Of a stretch of DNA of 64,000 nt, positions 10,167-19,267 are shown piece after piece; position 1 is the first letter of the stretch; each line of letters opens with the position of its first letter. The stretch covers positions 124,001 through 188,000 of the forward strand of contig NZ_KE384312.1 of assembly GCF_000425145.1 (NCBI RefSeq). Direction: 5' to 3'. This DNA comes from Pedobacter glucosidilyticus DSM 23534. Its GTDB lineage: Bacteria > Bacteroidota > Bacteroidia > Sphingobacteriales > Sphingobacteriaceae. The translations under genes and the position numbers were made by a program. Under the pieces are notes generated by a model. That model saw only the letters and a list, made by a program, of their open reading frames with translations, made no database searches and had not been told where the DNA came from.

Positions 10167-12215
10167 TTACCTGCTAATTTTAATACTTTTTTGATAGTTG
10201 TTTGCTGTAAAATTAATGATGCCTATAGCTCCGCTTGATTTAGGAACGGGAATATCAAAAGTATTTAAGCCCTTTTCTAAATAAACCTGTTTTTTAAACA
10301 AGACCCTTCCATCTGTAGCTATGTAAGCAAGCATAGCCTCTTTAGCTTTTGAGGTAGACAAACTTACAGTTACCGAATTTTCTGAAGAGTTTAAGAGTTT
10401 TAAATCCTCGGCTTTAAATCCAAAATTTAGAGCTATTGGATTGAAACTTTCTGATTTTCCATCACTATCATATTGTTTTAACTGATAATAGTTTGTACCT
10501 GTTTTTGGGTTAAAATCTGTAAATCTGTAAAATTTAGGAGTATTAGAATTTACGGCACCATCAATTTTTGCAATGGCTTTAAATTCATTTTGATCATCTG
10601 CTTTAAGTAATTCAAAGTATTGATTGTTAGTTTCTTGTGCCGTTTGCCAATTTAATTTGATACCATAATCTTTTACCTCTGCACTAAAATTTGTTAAGGT
10701 AATAGGAAGTACAGAAGATGGTAATTTAATAATTTGTATCCTATCTAAAATAGGTGTTTCTGAAAACTCTATATTGTTATTGCCTGAAGTTAGTGCTATA
10801 GTTACATCGTGAAAACCGGCATTAGCACCTTCAAAACAAAATTGAGAACCTGTTGCAGGTAAAGCAATAGTGTTTGATTGTCCGTTATTTATTTTATAGG
10901 TAATATTTTTAGCTGTGTTGATGGCATAATAGTAAATTCTGAGTTTATAATTTCCAGCAGTTGTGGCAAACAGGTTTTCAAAAATAACTTTTTGACTACC
11001 AGTTCTTACAGGTACTATTTTACTTCCGGATGCAAAATTACAATTAGATGTAGTGGTTAGCCCAGTAAGAGTTGCATTTTCTGCTTCTAAAGAAAGCGTA
11101 TCAGGCATACCATCCATATCTGATTTTATTGCCAATGTAGAGGTGTTAAAATTGCTATAGGCTGTACCAATTGGCGTTAAATTCCCATTTATATCAACCG
11201 GTTGTAAAGTCGGAGGAAAGAAATAAGCATAGCGCTCTACAAAAGGTTGTGCTTCTAGCCATGGTAAAGCTAAAGCAATAAAATTTACATGCGTTTGTTG
11301 GCTAGTGTTTCTATTAGCGTTAAACTCAGTAATCCAAATAGGTTTTTTATAGGTATTGTAGATGTTATTAACATAGGCCTTAAACCTGTTAAAAACGTCT
11401 TGAGCGCTGGGGTTAATATTTCCAGTACTTAACCAGCTACCCCAATCGTACCAGTGTATGGCTACATAATCAACCCTAACATTATTTGTAGTTGCCAAGT
11501 TCATGAAATTACCCAGCCATTTTCCGGTTTGTGCTTCACTTTCTGTAGGTGCCGGAGAACCAAGTCTGTAGCCTGTAGCTTGTAAATTGCTATGTAAAGT
11601 TACAGCTTCGTTAAAAGGGATATCAGATTGCTCTGTGTTGTCTGGCTCATTAAAAGAAAGTAAATGTGTGATTTCTGTTTTAGCAATATAATTATTTACA
11701 TTGGTTGAATTAGCTGCGTTTCTGCCCCAAGCTAAAGGAGCATATTCTTTTGAAGTGGTAGAGACATCAGCAGTGCCCCAATCGTAAAACCAAGAAATAT
11801 TTAATTGATTTATAGCCGAATTGTCTTGAAAACCTACTCCTTTTTTTAAGGTATTTCTGATAGGTAAAATCCTTATGAAGGATACTTTATTTTTTAAATT
11901 ATCATTTAACTCAATAAATAGATCACTATTTACAGCTATAAATGGATAAGAACTACCTGAGCCATCTTCATTCTCAGCTAAAGTAGCCATATAACCTTTA
12001 GTTAATCTGATAGAGGCTATTTGATTGTCTAAACCAGCAGGAATGCTACTACCTCTATAAATGGTACTTATCGCACAATCAGCAAAGGTACCCGTTTGCT
12101 GCGACCCTTGATAAATTCTTAGCTGTGCAGAAACGCTATTTATATATACAATACTAAAAACGAATGTAGCTGATAGTAGGCTTAAAAAGCTTTTTGTATA
12201 AAGATTAAAAGTCAT
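10167..12215 (-). CDS. GH128-like glycoside hydrolase with CBM6/35-like module and T9SS tail
   Basis: A 682-residue secreted paralogue of the protein at 7154. The signal peptide ends near residue 30; residues 31-125 repeat the beta-gamma-crystallin-like N-terminal domain (AGLDNQIASIRL, GYMATLAENEDGSG). The catalytic region has SWFYDWG, FNEPD (acid/base E190) and WITEF (nucleophile E297). Instead of the module used by its sister, residues about 375-500 look like a CBM6/CBM35-type domain (LSLEAENATLTG at its start). The LPITLTNF linker module and a T9SS-type tail ending KSIKISR follow. It is the first gene of the GH128-GH16-GH128 operon. Two enzymes with the same catalytic domain but different binding modules suggest different target textures. 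Motif-based family call. Confidence 0.82.
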   Translation of the reverse strand: MTFNLYTKSFLSLLSATFVFSIVYINSVSAQLRIYQGSQQTGTFADCAISTIYRGSSIPAGLDNQIASIRLTKGYMATLAENEDGSGSSYPFIAVNSDLFIELNDNLKNKVSFIRILPIRNTLKKGVGFQDNSAINQLNISWFYDWGTADVSTTSKEYAPLAWGRNAANSTNVNNYIAKTEITHLLSFNEPDNTEQSDIPFNEAVTLHSNLQATGYRLGSPAPTESEAQTGKWLGNFMNLATTNNVRVDYVAIHWYDWGSWLSTGNINPSAQDVFNRFKAYVNNIYNTYKKPIWITEFNANRNTSQQTHVNFIALALPWLEAQPFVERYAYFFPPTLQPVDINGNLTPIGTAYSNFNTSTLAIKSDMDGMPDTLSLEAENATLTGLTTTSNCNFASGSKIVPVRTGSQKVIFENLFATTAGNYKLRIYYYAINTAKNITYKINNGQSNTIALPATGSQFCFEGANAGFHDVTIALTSGNNNIEFSETPILDRIQIIKLPSSVLPITLTNFSAEVKDYGIKLNWQTAQETNNQYFELLKADDQNEFKAIAKIDGAVNSNTPKFYRFTDFNPKTGTNYYQLKQYDSDGKSESFNPIALNFGFKAEDLKLLNSSENSVTVSLSTSKAKEAMLAYIATDGRVLFKKQVYLEKGLNTFDIPVPKSSGAIGIINFTANNYQKSIKISR

Positions 12216-12290
12216 ATACAGTTTTTTATATGAGGTACCTAAGGTTTAAATGAGACAAATGTTAATTTAAAATTTAAGTTTTGTTGTAGC

Positions 12291-12374
12291 TAAGCGGAGT
12301 TAAAGATTATTATCTTTTAACTCCTTGCCTACTGCGGGCAAATGCTAGGATTACATTCCCTTTAACTCTGCTTA
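12291..12374. repeat. Degenerate inverted repeat, REP-like
   Basis: Arms TAAGCGGAGTTAAAG (12291-12305) and CTTTAACTCTGCTTA (12360-12374) pair at 14 of 15 positions across a 54-base spacer. A small nested hairpin (TAAAGATTATTATCTTTTA) begins at 12301. The arm core resembles that of the better-preserved palindromic element at 26831-26945 (GAGCGGAGTCGAA), so it may be a decayed copy. It lies between the stop of the 12409 gene and the start of the GH128 gene. Confidence 0.55.
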
Positions 12375-12408
12375 ATTTTATAATTTTGATATAAAATATA
12401 TTAAAATC

Positions 12409-13515
12409 TTAGCGTGAAACTTTAATGCTTTGCTGCTCTTTATGAGCGCTTACGCTGATGATTCCAATATTTCCTGTTGATTTATTAACCGGAAGCGTTA
12501 CACTATTTAAGCCAGCTGTTAGATAAGTTTTTTGTTGAAAAACTATTCTCCCGTCTAAACTTAGATAAGTAATTACTGCTGCTTTATCCGTAGCTGATGA
12601 TATGCTTACGGTAACAGCCATGTCAGAAGAGCTTAATAAACTAATTTTATTACTGGTTAAACCAAAACTAACAGCTATAGGTGTAAATGATTCTGTTTTT
12701 CCATCATAATCTATCTGTCTTAATTGGTAATAGTTATTACCTGTTACTGGGTTAAAATCATCAAAAGAATAAGATTTAGTAGTTGTAGAATTTCCAGAAC
12801 CATCAACTCTTCCTATACTTACAAAGTTTTTGTTTTCTCCTGCTTTTAATATTTCAAAGTATTGGTTATTGGTTTCGCTAGCGGTTGTCCAATTTAACTT
12901 GATACCATAATTACTAGCTTGACCAACAAAACTTGTTAATGTAATGGGTAATACCCCTAAATCTTCTAATGTTACATCATCTAAATAAGCAATACCTCCA
13001 TCTTTAGTAAATTGGAGCTTAATTTTTGGAGTAGGATTGGTAATGGTAAAATTAAAACTAAGTTGTGTATTTGTAGGTGAAGTGGTAGATACAGAAGCTA
13101 TAGTAGCTCCAATTGTAGAACCATCTGCTATGGTTTCAATAGCTCTTCCGGTAAAAGTATTATTGTCTGTATTCACACCTCCTGAAGCACCAGCTGCTGT
13201 TTGTATTCTACAATTAAAGGTAACTCTGTAAGTTTTCCCAAGTTCAACAGCAAATGATTTTGCATTAGCGGTTGTAAGTGTTCTTGTATTACTTGCTCCT
13301 GCTCCTGTGAATCTAACAGAATAAGTCCCATTAATCTGATTTAATAATTCAGGTTGCATATCTGCGTTAGATTCAAACCAATCGCCAGCCCAATTTTGAA
13401 CGTTTGTACCTGTAGGATTAGCTGGAGTTTCAAAATCGCCATTAGGAACTGCTATAGTTTGTGCTATAGTAAAAAAAGGAATGCATATTAATGCAAAAAG
13501 TAATTGTTTTTTCAT
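12409..13515 (-). CDS. Secreted carbohydrate-binding-like protein with T9SS tail
   Basis: A 368-residue secreted protein without a recognisable catalytic domain. A signal peptide (FFTIAQT) is followed by one module (about 22-190) that opens with VPNGDFETP and closes with IAYLDDVTLEDL, the layout of CBM4/9- and CBM22-like jelly rolls. The linker module LPITLTSF...IKLNWTTASETNNQYFEILK comes next, then a T9SS-type C-terminal domain ending QSIKVSR, very similar to the tail of the GH128 protein at 10167. It is likely a surface-attached or released glycan binder that assists the neighbouring GH128/GH16 enzymes. It is the second of three proteins in this operon region with the same module. The binding function is inferred from fold-like features only. 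Confidence 0.7.
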   Translation of the reverse strand: MKKQLLFALICIPFFTIAQTIAVPNGDFETPANPTGTNVQNWAGDWFESNADMQPELLNQINGTYSVRFTGAGASNTRTLTTANAKSFAVELGKTYRVTFNCRIQTAAGASGGVNTDNNTFTGRAIETIADGSTIGATIASVSTTSPTNTQLSFNFTITNPTPKIKLQFTKDGGIAYLDDVTLEDLGVLPITLTSFVGQASNYGIKLNWTTASETNNQYFEILKAGENKNFVSIGRVDGSGNSTTTKSYSFDDFNPVTGNNYYQLRQIDYDGKTESFTPIAVSFGLTSNKISLLSSSDMAVTVSISSATDKAAVITYLSLDGRIVFQQKTYLTAGLNSVTLPVNKSTGNIGIISVSAHKEQQSIKVSR

Positions 13516-13600
13516 AATTCTAAATTTTAAGATTTAATACTTTGGTTAAAGTAAAATTAGATGATAGCATGGTAATGAAAGGGGTTACAAAATTCAAAAA

Positions 13601-13628
13601 GGGGATAAAAAGCGGTCATTTTATCCCC
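13601..13628 (-). terminator. Intrinsic terminator-like hairpin after the 13654 gene
   Basis: A perfect 10-base inverted repeat, GGGGATAAAA (13601-13610) and TTTTATCCCC (13619-13628), has an eight-base loop. Read on the - strand it is followed by CTTTTTGAATTTT, fitting a terminator for the sulfatase/CBM pair upstream. It could also be part of the promoter region of the 12409 gene. Confidence 0.55.
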
Positions 13629-13653
13629 ACCCTAGAATGAAGTTGTAAACAAG

Positions 13654-14196
13654 TTATTTAATTTCTTCAAAAACTATATCATCTACATAGGCAATATCTT
13701 TATTCTTACTTATAAGTAATTTTATGGATGTTACACCTGTTGCAGGTACTTTAAATGTTCCGGTAACGGTTTCATTTGAGCCAGATGTAATGCTAAGTGC
13801 TTGAAATTTTGTTGGAGTAGTTTTATTACCATCCCAAATGAGAATGTTTAATTTTAATGAAGCACCTTCAGAAGTTTCTAATGTGCCTGATGCACCTGCT
13901 GTTTTATGAATTCTACCAGTAAATTTTAAACGATAGTTCTTATTTGGTTCAACGGTAATAGCGTCTGATGTGATATATGCCGGAGAAGTATTGGCAGTTA
14001 GTCTTAGGCTTATTTGTCCGTTAATTTTAACCGGAGATATATCTTTTGCGATGTTAGAATAGGTTGCAGCATGTGTCCAATTAGCAAAGTTTTGTGGTGA
14101 AGTGCCTGATATTTCAAAATCTCCATTTTGTACCAGATTTTGTGCTTTTACAAGAAAAGGAGTACATATAAGTACTATTAGCCATAATTTTTTCAT
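13654..14196 (-). CDS. Small exported carbohydrate-binding-like protein (single module)
   Basis: A 180-residue exported protein consisting of a signal peptide (PFLVKAQ) and one jelly-roll-like module that opens NLVQNGDFEIS and closes IAYVDDIVFEEIK. This is the same module as in the 7154 and 12409 proteins (shared KTAGASG, IAY-DD features). There is no T9SS tail and no enzymatic motif, so it probably stays in the periplasm or is exported differently. It lies 31 bases downstream of a sulfatase gene on the same strand, implying co-transcription. A glycan-binding role is plausible but unproven; the family could not be named with certainty. Confidence 0.65.
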   Translation of the reverse strand: MKKLWLIVLICTPFLVKAQNLVQNGDFEISGTSPQNFANWTHAATYSNIAKDISPVKINGQISLRLTANTSPAYITSDAITVEPNKNYRLKFTGRIHKTAGASGTLETSEGASLKLNILIWDGNKTTPTKFQALSITSGSNETVTGTFKVPATGVTSIKLLISKNKDIAYVDDIVFEEIK

Positions 14197-14227
14197 TTTT
14201 TTGTTGATTTAATAATTTATTATTTTG

Positions 14228-15754
14228 TTAGTTTTTTCTGGTATAGTCTGCTTTTATTTTTTCTAGTAATGCCTGCATTTTTTTTACCTTTTTGGGATAA
14301 ATAGTTGCAATGTTGTTTCTTTCGGATGGATCTGTTTTTAAATCATAAAGTTGTACATTCTTACTTAGTCCGGCTTCAACGTTTTTGTCGTTTAACCATT
14401 CGGGTGTTGCCATACTTACAGGGTGTATGTATTTCCAATTTCTATTCCTAATTGCTAAAGTAAAAGCTTCTTCAATGATGTATTTACGGCCTTTTTTACT
14501 TTTACCTAACAATAGTGGTAAAGCATCAAAACTGTCTAAAGCTTCGTTACTATTAAGTTTACTATTGGTTAGTTTTGCTAATGAATGATACAAGTCAACT
14601 TGCGTAAATAAAGCGTTACTTACCCCAGGTTTTATTTTAGAAGGCCAATAAGTAATGGTAGGTACTCTGGTTCCAGCTTCAAAAGCACTGTATTTACCAC
14701 CTCTGTATGGTCCGGCAGGTTTATGGTTGCCTAGCATTTCAACGGCTTTATCATCATATCCATCATCTAAAACAGGTCCATTGTCACTACTAAAAATAAC
14801 TAGCGTATTTTCTGCAATGCCTAAACTGTCTAAAGTTTTGAGTAGTTCGCCGGTATAATAGTCCATTTGTGCAATAGCATCACCTCTAGGGCCCATGCTG
14901 CTTTTTCCAACGAAATCAGGATGTGGTACTCTGGGTACATGTATATCTTGGAAAGCGAAGTATAAGAAAAACGGGTTGTTTTTATTAGAATTGATATATG
15001 CTTTGGCTTTTTGAGTAAAAATTAAAGAAAAATCTTCATCCTTCCATAAGGCAGATTCGCCACCACTCATAAAGCCAATTCTACTTACACCATTCACAAT
15101 GGTATTACTATGTTGTAAATCGGCCTTCATTTTTAATAATTCAGGATTTTCTATTCCAGTAGGTCGGTTACCAATTTTTTGACCATAACTTACCTGAATA
15201 GGGTCTTTAGGGTTTAGGTTTACCACTCTTTGATTTTCGGCATATACGGTAGGTACTCTATCACCTGTTGCCGGGATTAAGAAGCTATAATCAAACCCTA
15301 TTTCTTTAGGCCCCATATTAATGTAACCATTCCAATTGATATTACCTGTGCCTAAGCCTAAATGCCATTTACCAATTACAGCCGTGTTGTAGCCACTTCT
15401 TTTTAACATAGACGCAATAGTTGGTGTTTCGGGGGTAATTAATGCAGGTGCATCACCAGGTAAAATAGCTGCTTTATTTCTAAAGGCATAGTTACCTGTG
15501 AGTAAAGAGTATCTGGAAGGCGTACAGGTAGAGGCACCACAATGCCCATCAGTAAGTATTAATCCTTCAGTAGCCATGCGGTCTAAATTTGGCGTTTTTA
15601 CACCTTTTGCACCAGTAATACCTAAATCGCCATAGCCTAAATCATCTACATAAATAATTATAATGTTAGGTTTTTTTTCTTGAGCGTATATTGCTATTGA
15701 CCATGTTAAAGCCATTGTTAAGGCAGAATAAAAGCTAAAAAAGAATTTTTTCAT
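14228..15754 (-). CDS. Type I (S1) sulfatase, Cys-type formylglycine site
   Basis: A 508-residue exported sulfatase. After a signal peptide (SIAIYAQ) the metal site VDDLGYGD is followed by the modification motif CTPSR (77-81), with Cys77 expected to become formylglycine. Other S1 features are IGKWHLG, DIHVPRVPHPDF and FSSDNGPVLDDGYDD. The insertion between GKWHLG and DIHVPR is long and contains residues that usually shape the substrate pocket. It heads the - strand run, diverging from a beta-helix gene across a 348-base promoter region, and is followed by the single-module binding protein. The three other sulfatases here belong to visibly different subgroups (different CxPxR variants and C-termini). 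Class certain; specificity unknown. Confidence 0.93.
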   Translation of the reverse strand: MKKFFFSFYSALTMALTWSIAIYAQEKKPNIIIIYVDDLGYGDLGITGAKGVKTPNLDRMATEGLILTDGHCGASTCTPSRYSLLTGNYAFRNKAAILPGDAPALITPETPTIASMLKRSGYNTAVIGKWHLGLGTGNINWNGYINMGPKEIGFDYSFLIPATGDRVPTVYAENQRVVNLNPKDPIQVSYGQKIGNRPTGIENPELLKMKADLQHSNTIVNGVSRIGFMSGGESALWKDEDFSLIFTQKAKAYINSNKNNPFFLYFAFQDIHVPRVPHPDFVGKSSMGPRGDAIAQMDYYTGELLKTLDSLGIAENTLVIFSSDNGPVLDDGYDDKAVEMLGNHKPAGPYRGGKYSAFEAGTRVPTITYWPSKIKPGVSNALFTQVDLYHSLAKLTNSKLNSNEALDSFDALPLLLGKSKKGRKYIIEEAFTLAIRNRNWKYIHPVSMATPEWLNDKNVEAGLSKNVQLYDLKTDPSERNNIATIYPKKVKKMQALLEKIKADYTRKN

Positions 15755-16102
15755 AATCGAAAATCTGAATCTTAAAACTAATGTGTAAGCAAGGTTTTAT
15801 AAGTGGTTTATATTTTCAAAAATAGATATCAAGAATTTTAGCGATGGGTATTTACCATTCAAAAGGGTAGCCTATCCATGTCAAAATTTAGAATCTGATA
15901 GCTTTAGTAACTTCACACTGGTTTATGATAGCTTATATCCTGAACAGATAGAAAATTGTATAATCATTTAAAATAGGTATTCCATGACAGGTCTTATTGA
16001 ACTAAAATTGCCCTTATATTGAGTGCTTTGTAGCTGATAGGATAATTTGTTTGCTCTATTTTTGGAAGAAACAAACCGATTATATTTAACCGTATTTGTA
16101 AC
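15755..16102. promoter_or_regulatory. Divergent promoter region, sulfatase / beta-helix protein
   Basis: A 348-base gap between divergent genes with no credible ORF. A TATTTTTG element at 16057-16064 fits the Bacteroidota -7 consensus TAnnTTTG for the + strand gene. An 11-base string TACCATTCAAA (15853-15863), followed by GGG, is repeated in the region before the acetylesterase gene (23636-23646). GTCAAAATTTAG lies at 15880-15891. Operator function is inference. Confidence 0.45.
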
Positions 16103-17728
16103 ATGAAAAAAATATTATTAGCATTTTTGCTTACCTGCGCCTTTTTACCTGGCGAAGCCAAAAATTATTACTTTAATGCTCAAAATGGGCAAGATAATTA
16201 TAGTGGTTTATCTCCTAATCATGCTTTTAGGAGTTTAGCTAAAATAGCCGAATTAAAACTTATTGCCGGAGATTCTATCTTATTGGCCGGTGGAATAACT
16301 TTTTATGAGCCTTTAATTTTAAAAGGATTAAAAGGAAATCATGACAAACCTATTGTGATATCAACTTATAAAACTGAAGGATTTACAAAAGCTAAGATTG
16401 ATGCAAAAGATTTTGCAAATGGAGTCTTACTATTGAATTGTTCTTCTGTAGAAGTTAGCAATCTATTTATAACAGCAAATGCAGGTAGGTTAGAACCCGT
16501 AAATGGTAAATTACCAGAGATGAGGTGTGGGGTATTGGTAAAGTCAAACTATGCTGGCAAGTTTAGCCATATAAATCTTAAAAACTTAACCATAAAGGAT
16601 GTTTATTATGAAGAACCAGGCTTTACCAGAGGGAAAGACGAAGTAAAAACATCAAATGGTACTCAAAAATATGGTTGGGGTATACGTTTTATTGTCGAGG
16701 GTGAGGCTCTATTGGACAATATTAAAGTAGAGGCCTGCGATATTGCTCATGTAAGCCACACTGGATTAAAACTAACTGGTAAAAAGGAAAGTATCCTGAA
16801 TATCAAACTCCTGAATAATAAAGTTACCAATGTGGGTGGGCCAGGAATACAAATGTCTGGTGTAAAGAAAGGTTTGGTAAGCGGTAATCTTATTGATAGT
16901 TCTGGCAGTAAAAAAGATAGTAGAAACTGGGGTAGAGGAAGCGGTTTATGGACATGGGGTACCTCTGATGTTATTATTGAGAAAAATGCTTTCTTAAATG
17001 CTAACGGTCCTGGGGATTCTGCCGGATGCCACATTGATTATAACTGCAACAACATTATTGTACAATATAATTTAAGTGCAAACAACGCTGGAGGTTTTTG
17101 CGAGATTTTAGGTAATAATTACAATTGCGCTTACCGTTATAACATCAGTATAAACGATGGTTTTAGGATAAAGGGAAAAGATGGCGCTTTTCAGGAGGGT
17201 AAAATATTTTGGTTAAGCGGATACGTTGGCAACAAGATTAAACCTAAAGGGCCGTTTAATAGCTACATTTATAACAATACCATTTATACCAAAAATGAGA
17301 TGATAGCACAAGTAGCTATAGCAACAAGTGCTTCGGGTGTATTGGTAGCTAATAATATTTTTCATCTAGAGGGGGTAAGTAAATTTGTTGCAGGCGATCA
17401 GTTAAAGGCAGAAAGTATTGAACAGGTTGAAATCGATAACTGTTTTTTCCAGAATAACCTATTCTTAAGAAAAAATAGTTGGCCTAAAGAAGCCATTATA
17501 AAAGATACAAAGCCCCTTTACGGTGATGCCGCTTTTACCAATAAAGGTGGTTTTAAATTAGAAGATTATATCCCCAAAAACACCGCTTTAATAAAAGATA
17601 AAGGTATAGAAATAAAAAAAATTAATGGCGATGCTGTTGGTTTAACAGTAGGATTAGCCGTTGAGTACGATATTTTAGGAAATAAAATAACAGCTATGCC
17701 AGATTTAGGCGCCATTGAAATTAAATAG
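16103..17728 (+). CDS. Exported right-handed parallel beta-helix protein (glycosidase or lyase candidate)
   Basis: A 541-residue exported protein with a signal peptide (FLPGEA-KN) and a right-handed parallel beta-helix fold, judged from the repeated short hydrophobic strands with asparagine-rich turns (INLKNLTIKDV, LNIKLLNNKVTNV, VIIEKNAFLNAN, IIVQYNLSANNAGG). The opening YYFNAQNGQDNYSGLSPNHAFRSLAKI is typical of secreted beta-helix enzymes of the PL6/GH141-like kind. I cannot see a diagnostic catalytic triad, so lyase, fucosidase-like (GH141) or other activity is open. It is translationally close to the following sulfatase (4 bases between stop and ATG), so the two probably act on the same sulfated glycan. 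Fold confident, function unknown. Confidence 0.72.
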   Translation: MKKILLAFLLTCAFLPGEAKNYYFNAQNGQDNYSGLSPNHAFRSLAKIAELKLIAGDSILLAGGITFYEPLILKGLKGNHDKPIVISTYKTEGFTKAKIDAKDFANGVLLLNCSSVEVSNLFITANAGRLEPVNGKLPEMRCGVLVKSNYAGKFSHINLKNLTIKDVYYEEPGFTRGKDEVKTSNGTQKYGWGIRFIVEGEALLDNIKVEACDIAHVSHTGLKLTGKKESILNIKLLNNKVTNVGGPGIQMSGVKKGLVSGNLIDSSGSKKDSRNWGRGSGLWTWGTSDVIIEKNAFLNANGPGDSAGCHIDYNCNNIIVQYNLSANNAGGFCEILGNNYNCAYRYNISINDGFRIKGKDGAFQEGKIFWLSGYVGNKIKPKGPFNSYIYNNTIYTKNEMIAQVAIATSASGVLVANNIFHLEGVSKFVAGDQLKAESIEQVEIDNCFFQNNLFLRKNSWPKEAIIKDTKPLYGDAAFTNKGGFKLEDYIPKNTALIKDKGIEIKKINGDAVGLTVGLAVEYDILGNKITAMPDLGAIEIK

Positions 17729-17732
17729 TAGT

Positions 17733-19139
17733 ATGAAAAAAATCATGTTTTTACTGCCTTTATTAGTGTATTCGGTAATACACATCAAGGCGCAATCTAA
17801 TAACCAAAAACCTAATGTTATTATTATTCTTGCTGATGATTTAGGTTATCAAGATGTTGGTTTTAACGGTTGTAAAGATATTCCTACACCAAACATAGAC
17901 CGTATTGCTAAAAATGGTGTAACATTTAAAAATGGTTATGTTACGTTTGCGGTTTGTGGACCTAGTAGGGCAGGTTTAATTACGGGAAGGTATCAAGATA
18001 GGTTTGGCTATTCAAGAAATCCGTTATATGCACCGCAAGATGTTGAAATGGGCTTGCCATTAACCGAAGAAACCATGGCCGATATCCTAAAAAGAAATGG
18101 ATATTATAGTACTGCAATTGGTAAATGGCATTTAGGTACACACCCAGATTTACATCCTCAAAAAAGAGGATTTAACGAGTTTTTTGGCTTTTTAGAAGGT
18201 GGACATCATTACATGCCAGAAATGTGGACTTTAGAAGATGATACTAAAGCTAAAACACAATACGATGGCTATAAAACCAAGATATTAAGAAATACAACAC
18301 CTATTGAAGAAAAGGAATATCTAACAGATGCTTTATCAAGAGAAGCGGTTAGCTTTATAGATAAAAATGTGCAAAAACCATTCTTCATTTACTTAGCCTA
18401 CAACGCTCCGCATACCCCATTGCAAGCAACCAGTAAGTATTTAAATAGATTTTCGCATATCCAAAACCCAAAAAGAAAAACTTATGCAGCCATGGTTAGT
18501 GCCATGGATGATGGTATTGGTGCCGTACTTAAACAATTAGAAGATAAAGGTTTAGATAAAAATACCATTGTTGTTTTCCTTTCGGATAACGGAGGCCCAG
18601 AAAATGATAATGCCTCTGACAATGGCCCGCTACGCGGCCAGAAATCTAACTTTTGGGATGGAGGCATTAAAGTGCCTTTTGCCATACAATGGCCTGCTAA
18701 AATTAAGGCGGGTACTGTTTACGAAAAACCAGTTATATCTCTAGATATTTTAGCTACAGTGGCCGCAACTGTTAAATCAAAAATTAATCCTGAAAAACCT
18801 TTAGACGGTGTTAACTTATTGCCTTATTTAAACGGAGAGAATAAAAAAGCGCCACACCAATATTTGTTTTGGAGAAATTATGATAAAGATATAATTGCAG
18901 TAAGAACCGAAGAGCATAAAATAGTGGTGACTAAAACACACAACGAAGAATTATTCAATAGCTTAAAAGATATTTCGGAGAAAACAAATCTTTATCAACA
19001 AGAAAAGGACACTTTTGATAAACTTCTACAACAATGGAAGGTTTGGAATAAGCAGTTAAAAAATCCCTTATTTTTAGGTTTGACGCAAGAAAAACAATAT
19101 AACGAACTTTACCCTAAGCGCTTTGTTTTTGATAAATAA
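17733..19139 (+). CDS. Type I (S1) sulfatase, CGPSR variant
   Basis: A 468-residue exported sulfatase. The ATG at 17733 is chosen because it gives a clean signal peptide (MKKIMFLLPLLVYSVIHIKA-Q); an in-frame TTG at 17715 would overlap the previous gene. Metal-binding ADDLGYQD precedes the modification motif CGPSR (75-79). S1 motifs IGKWHLG, YNAPHTPLQA and FLSDNGGPENDN are present, and the C-terminus carries the LFWRNYDKDIIAVRTEEHKI strand. Gly after Cys is an accepted variant of CxPxR. It shares an operon with the beta-helix gene and ends at a strong terminator facing the regulator gene. Class certain; subfamily not determined. Confidence 0.92.
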   Translation: MKKIMFLLPLLVYSVIHIKAQSNNQKPNVIIILADDLGYQDVGFNGCKDIPTPNIDRIAKNGVTFKNGYVTFAVCGPSRAGLITGRYQDRFGYSRNPLYAPQDVEMGLPLTEETMADILKRNGYYSTAIGKWHLGTHPDLHPQKRGFNEFFGFLEGGHHYMPEMWTLEDDTKAKTQYDGYKTKILRNTTPIEEKEYLTDALSREAVSFIDKNVQKPFFIYLAYNAPHTPLQATSKYLNRFSHIQNPKRKTYAAMVSAMDDGIGAVLKQLEDKGLDKNTIVVFLSDNGGPENDNASDNGPLRGQKSNFWDGGIKVPFAIQWPAKIKAGTVYEKPVISLDILATVAATVKSKINPEKPLDGVNLLPYLNGENKKAPHQYLFWRNYDKDIIAVRTEEHKIVVTKTHNEELFNSLKDISEKTNLYQQEKDTFDKLLQQWKVWNKQLKNPLFLGLTQEKQYNELYPKRFVFDK

Positions 19140-19179
19140 AATTGGTTTTATTATTTGTTAATAGTTTGTTATAGTTGTC

Positions 19180-19216
19180 AACAGCGTCTATCTTCTTGAG
19201 GACGCTGTTTTTATTT
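19180..19216 (+). terminator. Intrinsic terminator after the sulfatase
   Basis: Perfect nine-base arms AACAGCGTC (19180-19188) and GACGCTGTT (19201-19209) around a 12-base loop run straight into TTTTTATTT. It separates the + strand sulfatase from the convergent regulator gene. Confidence 0.85.
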
Positions 19217-19267
19217 CTAGTTAGTGTTAAATGTTTTAATGCTCTCCTGGAGTAAAAATTCTAGCTA

